A DNA stretch of 64,000 nt, from NCBI GenBank assembly GCA_007449985.2, contig VIIQ02000031.1:310001-374000 (forward strand). Reading direction: 5' to 3'. Origin of the DNA: Desmodesmus armatus. Its lineage: Eukaryota > Chlorophyta > Chlorophyceae > Sphaeropleales > Scenedesmaceae. Shown here in pieces: positions 20,882 to 31,155 of this stretch. Below the pieces are notes generated by a model. That model was given only the letters and a program-made list of their open reading frames with translations. It had not been told where the DNA came from and did not search any database. The number at the start of each line of letters is the position of its first letter. Position 1 is the stretch's first letter. The position numbers were made by a program, and so were the translations under genes.

Positions 20882-21835
20882 TCATGTGTATAGCAGCGTG
20901 TGCAGCCCGCTCAGTCCCTGCAGTGGGGCCAGCTGCTCTGCAGTGCACCGCAACTGGCGCATGTCCAGTGACTGCAAACCAGGGCAGCAGCTGACAAGGC
21001 GGCTGCCTTCTGGGGCTAGAGCTGGGATAATGATCCCAAAGGCCAAAGGATACCGCACATTCGCGATGCTTACTTCCCGCAGCTGTGGCAGCTGCCGGTC
21101 AGCATGGAATATGTGATCCCACGCACCTACTGGCAGCCAGCACTTAGAGAGATTCAGGTGTTGCAGCTTGCTGCTTGCTGTCAATGCTGCGTAGGCTGCT
21201 GCAGGAGGACCGACATGGCAACGACCCGCGAAGGTTTCAGCCAGGTTGAGGTATGTCAGCTGCTGCATGTGCTGCAGGTGGGACAGCAACGCTGCCCTAG
21301 TTGCGCTTTTTAATATGTAGCAACGCGGCAAGTCGAGGCGCTTCAGCTGTGATTCTGCCGCAGCAGCAGCTGCTGGCAGTGACAGCTCATCTGTGCTTTC
21401 AACCAGCATGCAGCGGTCAAGCCGCAGCTGCGTGAGGGCTGTCACTTGGGCAGAAGCCCCCAGCATGCCCTGGAAGCCATTGCCTGGCCTGACCTGTATC
21501 GTCAGGCAGGAGAGCTGCAGGCTGCTGAGGCGTAGGTATGGGGGCAACTGGGAGAGGCTGGCAAGGCTGTTGGGATCACTCTCGATCTTCAAGCTGTCAA
21601 TGGGCGGGCTGTGCTTGCTGAGGAACAGCATCACCGAGTCTAAATGCTGCTGATTAGGTACGGCTACTGTGATGCTGCTCAGCGCTGCCACAGCCGCCTG
21701 GTGCAGCCTGCTGTGTGCACACGCAGCGCTGAACAAGCTGCGCTGGTCATCGGCTCCACACAGCCGCAGCACTGCTAAGAGGCACGGGTCAGGCAGTGAT
21801 AGCAGCGGGAATGGTGGTGGCTCCTCACTTGCCAT
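20882..21835 (-). CDS. F-box/LRR protein, paralogue 1, 3'-shortened
   Basis: 317 residues from MASEEPPPF. Residues about 12-55 (LLSLPDPCLLAVLRLCGADD, SRLHQAAVAALSSIT) resemble an F-box: Leu-Pro-Asp-Pro followed by spaced hydrophobics. The rest is irregular leucine-rich repeats (LKRLDLPRC, QLTYLNLAETF, LQHLNLSKCWLP). F-box/LRR proteins usually act as substrate receptors of SCF ubiquitin ligases. The start was chosen because all three paralogues begin with TGCAGGATGGC. The protein stops at GLHTLLYT, whereas the paralogues continue for roughly 60-100 residues, so the 3' end is truncated or a further exon was missed. It is divergent from paralogue 2, with about 1.1 kb between starts. Confidence 0.7.
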   Translation of the reverse strand: MASEEPPPFPLLSLPDPCLLAVLRLCGADDQRSLFSAACAHSRLHQAAVAALSSITVAVPNQQHLDSVMLFLSKHSPPIDSLKIESDPNSLASLSQLPPYLRLSSLQLSCLTIQVRPGNGFQGMLGASAQVTALTQLRLDRCMLVESTDELSLPAAAAAAESQLKRLDLPRCYILKSATRAALLSHLQHMQQLTYLNLAETFAGRCHVGPPAAAYAALTASSKLQHLNLSKCWLPVGAWDHIFHADRQLPQLREVSIANVRYPLAFGIIIPALAPEGSRLVSCCPGLQSLDMRQLRCTAEQLAPLQGLSGLHTLLYT

Positions 21836-22938
21836 CCTGCAGAGCAGCAAGACACAAGCGAACAGGCGTTTGTGTGATGCTGGTGTCAGTCATGGTAGCC
21901 TTGCCCTTTGACTGGTCATCTGAGGAAGCCAGGCTCAGCCGCAAGTTACAAGGCTTGAAACAGCGACAAGCTGCAGCATCTGTGAGCAGTACCTGGGAAC
22001 AATGTCCACCAAGTCCAATCATGCCCACCATGCATGTATAGGACTGTGAATACGTGTCAACCAGCACTAGCAGCCCCAAACTGCATAGCTCACGTTGCAT
22101 CGGCCATTGATGCTTGTTCGAGTTCACCCTGGGTGACTGCTGTATCCAGCTCTGACTCACCCCAGCAATGCAGCGAGAGGCACGAAGCTGAGACGCGCTG
22201 TTTACGGTAAAGACAGGCACAAGCCTTGAAAGATGTAACATGGCACGATTAGGCTGACCAAGCGCTTGGTTCACCGCTGCGAGGTTAGTGACAGGCCATG
22301 ACGGGCTATGACGACATGGCGGCACGGCGTGTCACTGATGGAGGAGAGCGCAATAATAACACGTTGTCAACATGACATTTACTATCGCTAACCGGTCCCG
22401 TTTCGCTCGGTCGTCGCCCGTCACCGCCCGCCATCGCCCCGTCTGTGGCTGTGAACCTTACGCTTGCGATTGGCAAATCTGGGGGGCACTGTCCATCGTT
22501 TTGCGTGTGCAGCCCGTGTCACCCCTTACTTTTTCTTTGTCCTTCGCTTTGAGAAACTCTTGTCCTCTCATCGCAGCGCTGTTCAGCTTTGTGCCTGTCA
22601 CTGCACTCCTGGACTCCACTGTGGCAACTGATTCCAAAGGGTGCGCCTGGTCCAAGTGTCAACAGTCTAAAGCAACGTGAGTGCTGAGATGTGGGGCAGC
22701 CAATGCATTACAACTATGCACAGCCCCACACATGCACACATGCACATCAATGCACATCAATGCAGGTGGTGCGCATTGTTCCCATGGGCGCTCGCACCCC
22801 ACCCTGGTGTAATCACATGCTTCAGCTTCTCACTTGTTCTAGCCATGGAGGTGATCAGACCAAATGGACACAGCTGCCATCACTTGCGCCAGCGACACAC
22901 CAACACATATACTTGCATTTGCCTTGCTGCTCTGCAGG

Positions 22939-24467
22939 ATGGCAAGTAAGCCTTACTTGGCTACCCCAGCACAACCACCGCTGCTAGCGCTGCCGGACCC
23001 CTGCCTGGTGGCAGTGCTGCGGCTGTGTGCAGCTGATGACCAGCGCAGCTTGTTCAGTGCTGCTCGGGCACACAGCAGGCTGCACCAAGCGGCTGTGGCA
23101 GCGCTGAGCAGCATCACAGTAGCTGTGCCCAGACAGCAGCAGTTGGACTCTGTTTTGCGGTCCTTGACAAGCACAGCCCGCCCATTGACAGCTTGAACTT
23201 TGTTGGTGACTTCAAAATCCCGACCTGGCTATTCCAGCTGCCCCCCTACCTTCGGCTCAGCAGCCTGCAGCTGTCCTGTCTTTATGTGCAGTTCCTTCCA
23301 GGCCATGGCTGCCAGGGCGTGCTGGGGGCTGCTGCCCAGGTAGCAGGCCTCACAAAGCTGCGGCTCCATTACTGCACGCTGGTTGATCGTTCGAGTGGCC
23401 CTAGGCCAGGGCCAGCAGAACTGTTGCAGCTGCCCGCTGGGCTGCAGCACCTCAGCTTGTCAGTCTACCAACCTATGCGAAGCACAACAGACATCCCAGT
23501 CCAAGTGGTGCAGCAGCTGCAGCAGCTCACGTTTCTTGAGCTGGCTGGCTTTGAAGTACCGAAGGCTGCTCAGGCTGGTCAGGCCAGCTCTGCCCCGCCA
23601 TGGCAGGCTTTGACCCGGCTGGTACGCCTTCAGTTGTCACAAGGCGATGAAGTCACCACAGACCTGCTGTCAGCCATGACACAGCTCACGCACCTGCAGT
23701 TGTTCGCCTGCAGGTTCCAGCCAGGTGTCTTGGCTGGAAAGACACAGCTGCAGCACCTAGCTGTTGTTGATTGCTTCCTAGACCATCATAGTAGACCGGG
23801 TCCATCTGCAGATGTTAAGCGACAGCTGCTGTCCCAGCTGCAGCACATGAAGCAGCTAACATACCTCGACTTCACGTGCAGCTTGCTGACTCGTGACCAC
23901 GAGAACCCTCCTGCAGCAGCTTATGAAGCAATCACAAACATCAGCAAGCTGCGGCACCTCCTTCTCACCGACTGCTCTCTGCCAGCTGGGGCGTGGGAGC
24001 ACATGTTCCCTGCTGGCAGGCAGCTGCCACAGCTGCGGGAAGTAAGCATCGCGAATGTGCGGTATCCTACGGAGTACGCTCCAGCCCCAGCAGGCAGCCG
24101 CCTTGTCAGTTGCTGCCCTGGTCTGCGGTCACTGGACATGCGTGGCTTGCGCTACACTGCAGAGCTGCTCGCCCCACTGCAGGAGCTGAGCAGGCTGCGC
24201 ACACTGCGCTTGGCAGCTCCAATCATTGGTGGCAGTCCCACAAAGGAAGGTGCGGAGGTCGTTTCCCAGCTGACAGTGCTGAGAGAGCTTGAACTGAACT
24301 TCCCGGACGCTGCAGACCAGGGGTTGCTGTTGCAGCTGACACAGCTGCAGCAGCTGACCAAATTGGAGTATCGCTGTTCTGGCTGCAGTATTGGTGGTGT
24401 GGGCGGTGTGTTCTACCCTGGTGGTTGGGAGACGGCAGAGTTCACCTCTGAGGTGGGCCACCCATGA
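22939..24467 (+). CDS. F-box/LRR protein, paralogue 2, one frameshift
   Basis: The first part (22939 to about 23165) encodes MASKPYLA and the F-box-like LLALPDPCLVAVLRLCAADD segment. The rest, in another frame, carries the LRRs down to TGA at 24465. Alignment with paralogue 1 (FLSKHSPPIDSL) shows the reading should pass from VLRSL into KHSPPIDSLN, so one base is missing around 23166-23170. With it, the product would be about 509 residues. The LRR part includes QLTFLELAGFE, LQHLAVVDC and QLTYLDFTC. An AG directly precedes the ATG (CTCTGCAG/GATGG), suggesting an intron in the leader. It may be a recent pseudogene or a sequence error; the missing base is the only defect seen. Confidence 0.7.
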
Positions 24468-25222
24468 GTGCATGGGGACACTGCGCAGTATTTGGTCTGC
24501 AACAAAATGACGCAGCAGAGAAGAGTTGCAACAGACCTACAACATGGACATCCCCATACTTTTGAAAGCGACATGCTGTGTCTTGCCACAAACGTGCTTT
24601 GATCCCTTACACCAGCACTGCTGCTAGTAGCCATCAGTGTTTTGGGGTCAATCTGGCAAAGCCCTGTCACATGGGCATTGTTGCATGGCCAAGTAAGCTG
24701 ACACCATGTGTTGCATGCCATTTCTTGCCTGTACATGCCATCCACGTAAGATCACTTGAATGCTGCTGTTACGTTTCGATTGCTGCTTTGGCTGGCAGGG
24801 GCCCAGCAGTGAGCCTGTGTGGCGTCAAGTGTTGCAGCATCACCAAGACATGGCCATGCGGGCAGCTGCGGCGCCAGCAAAGTGAAGGTAAGTCGACAAA
24901 CCAGCCGCAGCAGGGGGTGGCTGACACAAACAGGTTCTGGTGCGGTGAGGCTATGCCATATTTGTCGGGACTCATGAGTGTTTTGCCGTCTTAGCAGCCT
25001 TGCGCCACAGTGCAGTCACAATGCCTGCTCCTTACATCACACGTACAACATGTAGTACTGTGCACCTCAGGCGCATTTTGTAAGTGTGTGGCACAGTGCC
25101 TTGTACTGTTGGTTGGAAGTTGCCGATGCCTACCCTCCCTTGACAGCGTCTGCACAAGCACATCTCCCCTAACCATTTGCTGTTGTGGCTGCTGTGTGTG
25201 TCTTTGCTGTCCCCCCCTGCAG
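24468..25222 (+). other. Stretch without a confident gene
   Basis: A possible terminal exon lies at about 24800-24889: after GGCAG it reads GPSSEPVWRQVLQHHQDMAM to a TGA, followed by a GTAAGT donor. I do not recognise it. Nothing else is supportable here. Confidence 0.3.
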
Positions 25223-25312
25223 GAGCCCAAGGGTAGTCGCCGTGAGCCCAAGGCCACCCGCATGAAGAAGCTGCGCGTGGGAGCAAAAGCAGCAGCAGCA
25301 GTGGGCGGTGGT
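25223..25312 (+). pseudogene. Stray copy of the RPL17 last exon, stop codon lost
   Basis: After a CAG acceptor the frame reads [20 protein letters not shown] then Ala, the exact RPL17 C-terminus. Two differences are synonymous. The TAA stop of the true gene is AAA here, and the frame runs on to 25399. Similarity continues into the RPL17 3' untranslated CAG repeat and GGGCGGTGG. It lies about 6.8 kb downstream of the real exon, beyond two F-box genes. It is either an unused duplicate or, less likely, an alternative last exon. Confidence 0.85.
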
Positions 25313-25399
25313 GACAGCAATGATTTTCATCATCATCAAAGGTTGACCCTTTCCCAATGCATGGGTGAACAGCCATGGCTGTCCAGTCTGTGTTGCTGA

Positions 25400-28123
25400 C
25401 GTGCACCTTTAGCATGCACACGAATTTCTGCACCTTGTTGTCAGGCTGTGCACATATGAGTTGTGGAGGTTTGAGAGGTTTGGGAGGCTGGGCTGCAGCT
25501 GCTTCGGCATTTCACTGGACAGCCTAGAAGCAGTAGTGGCAGTAGCAGCTGGAAGCAGCTGCACATGCAACATTGTCGCTGGGTTGCAAGCCCTTTTAGC
25601 TACCATGCATGCGGCATATGCTGCCCTGGTGCTGAATCTTGTGATGGTTGAGAGAATATATGCTGATCATGGTGTCAAAGGGGAAGTACAGTACACCCTG
25701 GTAGTAGCGGCTACTTGACAACACAATTGGGGTTGAATCAGGCTGTGCATGACTGTGTAACACTGGTCACAAACATCAAACATCACCACAAGACAGGATG
25801 TGGTATGGCACATACATCAGGATGGCACCGGTTTGCGGCTGGCATGCAAGCACTGGCCATTTATTTAAGCAAGCACGTAGCAAATCTGGTGCTGGTGCCA
25901 ATTCTGGCTGTTGCGGCCGCTTTGGCATGCAGATTCCCTGCTGAACATTATCATTTCCAATTTTCACAGCCTCAGGCTGGTTCTGTGATCACGATGAGAC
26001 TGAAAAGGGTGTTGCAAGGCAAATGCACATCAACGTGCATCCAACAGTGAATGCACTGCTACTCACAACCGAGGACCTGAATGGTTACAAAACAAGCAAA
26101 TGTGATGTCAAGTATACTCCCAATGCACCACCACTACTGCTCTTTACGCCACCCTGCTGTCTGGATCCATCTCCCGCCAAGCGTCACATGTGATAACGCA
26201 TGATACCGCAGTGCTTCAGCGCGTGAAGTGCAGGACAAAGCCCTGGCTGCGGATATCTTGTCAACAAGGAGCAACCTACTCCACCTCAGCACAACGTTCA
26301 CATACATCACACTGGTTGACCAGAACCAATATCAGAGTTGGTTGCGCCAGCCTGAAGACAAAATGCATCTCAAGCTGAAAACATAGAGAGGCTTCTGTTA
26401 ACCTGTACCCTTGCTGATCATAAAAATGGCCACAAGCCGGCTCACAGCCCGCCAAAAACAGCCCACGCTTGAAGAGTGGCGGAGTGCAGAAAGCACACCT
26501 AGCAGCGCAAGCAATGCATGATGTTTGGAAGACAATGTACTCCACAGGCACACCCATAAGCACCCGTCGCCAATGCAAACAGGGTCAACACAGCCGCGGG
26601 CAGCTAACACCCCAGCAGAACCAACACCTTGACATAGCACTGTGTGCACCATACGCATCAATTCACAACACGATTGCATGCTGGCGCATGTGCACTCACT
26701 GCGTTGTCAGACCGCAATTCCATCGCAGCTCAACTGCTGCACGTGGCCGTTGATTCCTGCACAAAGCCACCTGTCACTTTGCCACTCCTGCCGCTGCCTA
26801 CGTAGCCACCTCTGTGTCCCATAACCACAAAAGTTTTGCAGGTGGCATCAGGGCTCCTCGGGTGACGGCCACCCTCTCGATGATGTCACCTGCTCTTCCA
26901 CCTGCTGGGGTCCCTAAGGTCCTGGTGGAACTGCAGAACTTGCCCCCTTCCTCTCCTGCGCCTCCCTTCTCCTGCTCTCCTGCTCCTCCCTTTTCAGCAC
27001 TTGACGCCACACAGGCTCGTCCTGTGCAGTTACAGATTGAGAGGCAGCAGCCACATGAGTTGTTTAGGTGACACTCATCAAGTTCCATACTACCCTGCAG
27101 GTTGAAACAAAACACAGCACTGTGCGCCTTACATACGATAGGTTGGAAAAGATGGGCTTGCACGAAGCCATGTTCAGAAGGACACAAGATGACAGTGCAA
27201 AGTGCAACACTGATGCATGTGCGGTCAAACCCCAGCATACCCCTTGGCAAAGCACAGGGGCCAGTGGTCTTATGCATCCTTGCTTGTCAGTGTAACATTC
27301 ACCACCCACCTTGCTTGTCAATGTAACATTTGAATGCAACGTGCACTGAGCTCAGACCCGGGTGCCGTACTACGGTAGTGCTCAGCCATGGTGGCTGTTG
27401 AATTCTCCCCAGAGGGGATATGTATTGCGGCCCACTTCTCATCATTGCTCTGTTTTATAAATTTGGCTAGGAATGTTAGTGTGTGAACTGCCCTAGTCAC
27501 TGCAAAAGGCAGCTCAACCTGCACTACCGATGGGCAGTGAGGCCACACATAAATCCCTAGTGAACAGAAAGGGTTTTAATGCTTTTATGTAGCATGAGTC
27601 ACCTCATGTTGCCACATCCACATTTCCTCGGAGAAGGAGAATCCTTCGGAGAGCCTGTGGCCCGAACAAAAGTGTGATAAAATGAGTAACAAAATATGTA
27701 ATAATATGTGTAATAAAATGTGTAATAAAATGTGTAATAAATGTGTAATGCCGTTTCATTTGAAAAAGTGTGGCGACAGCTGTGGTCTTTGAGCACTCGA
27801 CTGGTTGTATGGATGTCTGTCAAGCTAGTTCGCAATATCGGCCTGCAGCACGGTCGGAGCAGGCCGGATGGCAAAGGCCGTAGCCTCCCGTGGATGTCGA
27901 ATTGCACATGAATGCAAGCAAGGCACTGCAAATACACTTCGAAGCTAAATTAAAGAAGTATCAAGGGTCTTTGTCTAGCGCAGACTGTAGCATGGCCGCG
28001 GGCAGGCCGCGTGGTGATGGTGATCTACTGGGTATGTCGACAGATCGAAGGTCGTTTTCGATGTTTTCTTGAAATCACCTGCAAGCCATTGCCTTCGGTT
28101 GAATCAAATCATGAAGCTGCACG
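25400..28123 (+). other. AT-richer stretch without a confident gene
   Basis: No complete gene is supported. Weak candidates are a frame from 26427 (RQKQPTLEEWRSAES), an exon-like frame after GCAG at 26842 rich in Pro and Ala, and one after CCTGCAG near 27101 (VETKHSTVRLTYDRLEKMGL). They may be relics of mobile elements. The base composition is clearly different from the genes around it. Confidence 0.35.
27690..27750 (+). repeat. TGTGTAATAAAA-type tandem repeat with five TGTAA motifs
   Basis: TGTAA occurs at 27697, 27709, 27721, 27733 and 27744 in a 12-bp ladder. Each unit combines the algal poly(A) signal with AATAAA-like sequence. Confidence 0.85.
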
Positions 28124-28935
28124 GCAGGGGGGCTGTCTGCCCCCCTGGACCCCCGCCACCAGTACTGATGTTGTGCTGCAAGAGAGGCAGCAGCACCACA
28201 CAAGTACACTTGCTAGACTTGTAAGGCAGGGGGGCAGACAGCTCCCCTGGACCCCCGCCACCAGTACTGATGTTGTGCTGCAAGAGAGGCAGCAGCACCA
28301 CACACATACACTTGCTAGACCTGTAAGGCAGGGGGGCTGTCTGCCCCCCTGGACCCCCGCCACCAGTACTGCTGTTGTGCTGCAAGAGAGGCAGCAGCAC
28401 CACACACATACACTTGCTAGACCTGTTAGGCAGGGGGGCTGTCTGCCCCCCTGGACCCCCGCCACCAGTACTGCTGTTGTGCTGCAAGAGAGGCAGCAGC
28501 ACCACACAAGTACAGTTGCTAGACCTGTAAGGCAGGGGGGCTGTCTGCCCCCCTGGACCCCCGCCACCAGTACTGCTGTTGTGCTGCAAGAGAGGCAGCA
28601 GCACCACACACATACACTTGCTAGACCTGTAAGGCAGGGGGGCTGTCTGCCCCCCTGGACTCCCGCCACCAAAAAAAAGATAAAGATAAAGATACAGAGA
28701 GCCACCAGTACTGCTGTTGAGCTGCAAGAGAGGCAGCAGCACCACACAAATACACTTGCTAGACCTGTAAGGCAGGGGGGCTGTCTGCTTCCCTGGACCC
28801 CCGCCACCAGTACTGCTGTTGTGCTGCAAGAGAGGCAGCAGCACCACACACATACACTTGCTAGACCTGTTAGGCAGGGGGGCTGTCTGCCCCCCTGGAC
28901 CCCCGCCACCAGTACTGCTGTTGTGCTGCAAGAGA
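28124..28935 (+). repeat. 102-bp minisatellite, eight units
   Basis: Units start (CAGGGGGG) at 28124, 28227, 28329, 28431, 28533, 28635, 28773 and 28875. The period is 102 bp except for a 36-bp longer sixth unit. Each unit holds a G6-CTGTCTG-C6 hairpin, GGCAGCAGCACCACACA and CTTGCTAGACCTGTAAGG. Because 102 is divisible by three, open frames of up to 334 codons appear on both strands; I do not treat them as genes. Confidence 0.95.
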
Positions 28936-28957
28936 GGCAATGCCGGCAGTCAATGCC

Positions 28958-29177
28958 GGCGGGGGTCCAGGGGGGCAGACAGCCCCCCTGCCTTACAGGT
29001 CCAGCAAGTTCATGACTGAATGTTGTGCAGCAACACAGGCAGTAATAGCGGGGGGCAAGGGGGGCGGTTAGCCCCCTGCCTTACAGGACCAGCAAGTGTT
29101 TGAAGATGGATTGGAGTGCAGCAACACGAGAGAGTGGTCGCAGGGGGCAAGGGGAGGGGGGGCCTTACAGGTCCAGC
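28958..29177 (-). repeat. Inverted, diverged units of the 102-bp minisatellite
   Basis: Partial reverse-complement units lie at about 28961-29010, 29048-29096 and 29140-29177, each ending in GCCTTACAGG plus TCCAGCA or ACCAGCA. They face the main array, so the whole locus is a large imperfect inverted structure. Confidence 0.8.
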
Positions 29178-29673
29178 ACAAAAGAAAATACAGATTCATT
29201 GAAAATATACCCACCGGGCAGCTGTGCTATGCACTAAGCACATGACAACAGCAGATATCTAGATGATGCATGCTGGCATCAAAGTTATGTAGGGGACGGA
29301 AACTGGGCTGCCTGCCCCTTACTTCGACTGGTATGCGGACGGAAGGGAGCCCTGCTTTCACCTCGATAAAATGTCTGTGGACGTGACAGTCTGCATACAA
29401 CCCCCTTTTCACCAGGGTTTTGGAACTGCCAGGCTGTTCACACACTAACAGGAGAGCCACCCCCAGGGTTGGGATGGGTGGGTAATTTGACACAAAGGTT
29501 GATGAGTGAAGAAGGATACTGCAGCCAGTAGAAACTGGCTCATCCTGTTGGTTCACTAGATCTAGTGTCCAGTTGAAGGTATTGGGTTTTTGACAGTGTT
29601 TGACTACGTGCCTCTCTGTGCTCAGTGCCCTCACTCAAATCTTTTCAGATTAGCCGAGTACTCTCTGCTAATC

Positions 29674-31155
29674 TTACTCATTCAAGCTGCTCCCGTGCAT
29701 GAGATACGTGAGGCTGGTGAGCTGCTGGAGCTGTGTCAGCTCCAGCAGCAGCCCCTCTTTCCTGTACGGGACTTTGAGGTACAGCGACCGCAGCCCCGTC
29801 AGCTGACACACGTCTTTGAAGCGCTCCCCATCATGGCTCTCCATCAGCAAACTGTGCAGTCCGCTCAGCCCCTGCAGCGGGACCAGCAGCTCTGCACTGT
29901 CCTGCAGACCCCGCACGTCTAAACTCTGCAAGCCAGGGCAGCAACTCACAAGGCGGGTGCCGTCAAAAGCTGTCACAAAGCTGCTTGGTGCCCCACAGTC
30001 CGCACCCCCGAAGATCTTCAAAGACTGCAGGTGCTGCAGCTGCCTGTTGGGACGGAACATATACAGCAGAACAGATGCTGGCAGCATGCCATGGGCGATG
30101 TCGAGGCGCTGCAGCTTGCTGCTTGCTGTGAGGATTGACAGGGCTTCTTCGGGGGCGCCTTTCAAACACACTTTGCCCTGTAAGCACAGGTGTGTCAGCT
30201 GCTGCAGGCCCTGCAGCTGGGACAGTAGCTGCGCAACTTTCCCTGGGAAGGAACCTATGCGGCAGGTCAGCTCCAGGTGCTGCAGCTGCGCCTTGCCAGC
30301 TAGTGCAGCTAAGTCAAGTATGGCGATACCTCCCACTACAAGACGAGTGAGGTGCACAGCACCCGACAGCATGCTGCTGTCGATTGTTGCAGGCTCACTC
30401 AACGACAGCCGCAGGTCAGCCAGCCGGGTCAGGGCCTGCAGCGGCTGCAGGGCAGGCTCCCCATAGTCAAAGTCCGCCCCAATCTCCTGAAGGCCCCCCT
30501 GCACTTCAGAGTCCCATTGGTCTTCAAAGTCCCCCTGCGCTGCAACGCCAGCAAGCTCTAGGTAGGTGAGCTGCTGCAGCCCAGACAGAACGCTTGCCGG
30601 GAACCAAAAAAGATGCCGTGTTCCCCATTCGGATGCTGTTGCTGACATGCTGATGCAGAGGTGCTGCAGCCCCGGCAGCAAGGCCAGCGCTGCTGCCAGA
30701 CCCTCCTCCCAATCGACCAGGGAACAGCCAATCAGCCGCAGCTGCTTGAGAGGTAGCCCAGGCCGCACCACACCCTGGCTCCCACCCTCTGGCTGTAGCT
30801 GCACGGCCATACGGGCAAGCTTCAGGCTGTTAAGCTGTAGGTTGGGGGGCAGCTGCCGCAGGCTGACTGGATCGCCACCACGAGCCCCAGCGGTTCTGTC
30901 AACACCTGCAAGGTCCATGCTGTCAACATGCTGGCCATGCTTAGACAGGTACTTCAGAAGATACTTTGCCCGACGCTGCTTGACGATGCGCGCTGTAATG
31001 CTGCTCAGCGCCGCCACAGCTGCCTGGTGCAGCCTGCTGTGGGCGCGTGCGGCGCTGCACACGCTGCGGGGGTCATCAGCACAGCACTGCAACACCGCCA
31101 GCAGGCAGGGGTCCGGCAGCTGCAGCAGCTGCGTGGGAACCTCCTTTGCTGCCAT
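29674..31155 (-). CDS. F-box/LRR protein, paralogue 3, intact
   Basis: A single open frame of 493 residues. Residues about 8-55 (LLQLPDPCLLAVLQCCADDP, SRLHQAAVAALSSITA) form the F-box-like region shared with the two neighbours. About ten irregular LRRs follow (LKQLRLIGC, QLTYLELAGV, LQHLELTCR, QLTHLCLQGK, LQRLDIAHGMLP, LQSLDVRGL, LRSLYLKVPY). The ATG follows TGCAGG as in the paralogues, pointing to a leader intron. This is the only clearly intact member of the trio and gives the full length for comparison. The likely role is SCF substrate recognition, inferred from the family; the target is unknown. Confidence 0.85.
   Translation of the reverse strand: MAAKEVPTQLLQLPDPCLLAVLQCCADDPRSVCSAARAHSRLHQAAVAALSSITARIVKQRRAKYLLKYLSKHGQHVDSMDLAGVDRTAGARGGDPVSLRQLPPNLQLNSLKLARMAVQLQPEGGSQGVVRPGLPLKQLRLIGCSLVDWEEGLAAALALLPGLQHLCISMSATASEWGTRHLFWFPASVLSGLQQLTYLELAGVAAQGDFEDQWDSEVQGGLQEIGADFDYGEPALQPLQALTRLADLRLSLSEPATIDSSMLSGAVHLTRLVVGGIAILDLAALAGKAQLQHLELTCRIGSFPGKVAQLLSQLQGLQQLTHLCLQGKVCLKGAPEEALSILTASSKLQRLDIAHGMLPASVLLYMFRPNRQLQHLQSLKIFGGADCGAPSSFVTAFDGTRLVSCCPGLQSLDVRGLQDSAELLVPLQGLSGLHSLLMESHDGERFKDVCQLTGLRSLYLKVPYRKEGLLLELTQLQQLTSLTYLMHGSSLNE

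Noticed and set aside
28124..28935. Regular array considered as a CRISPR
   Set aside because: Units are 102 bp with no unique spacers, the genome is eukaryotic, and no cas genes are near; it is a minisatellite.
28011..29015. 334-codon plus-strand and 278/266-codon minus-strand frames
   Set aside because: The 102-bp repeat period is a multiple of three, so frames without stops arise on both strands. There are no splice signals or conservation pattern that would favour coding.
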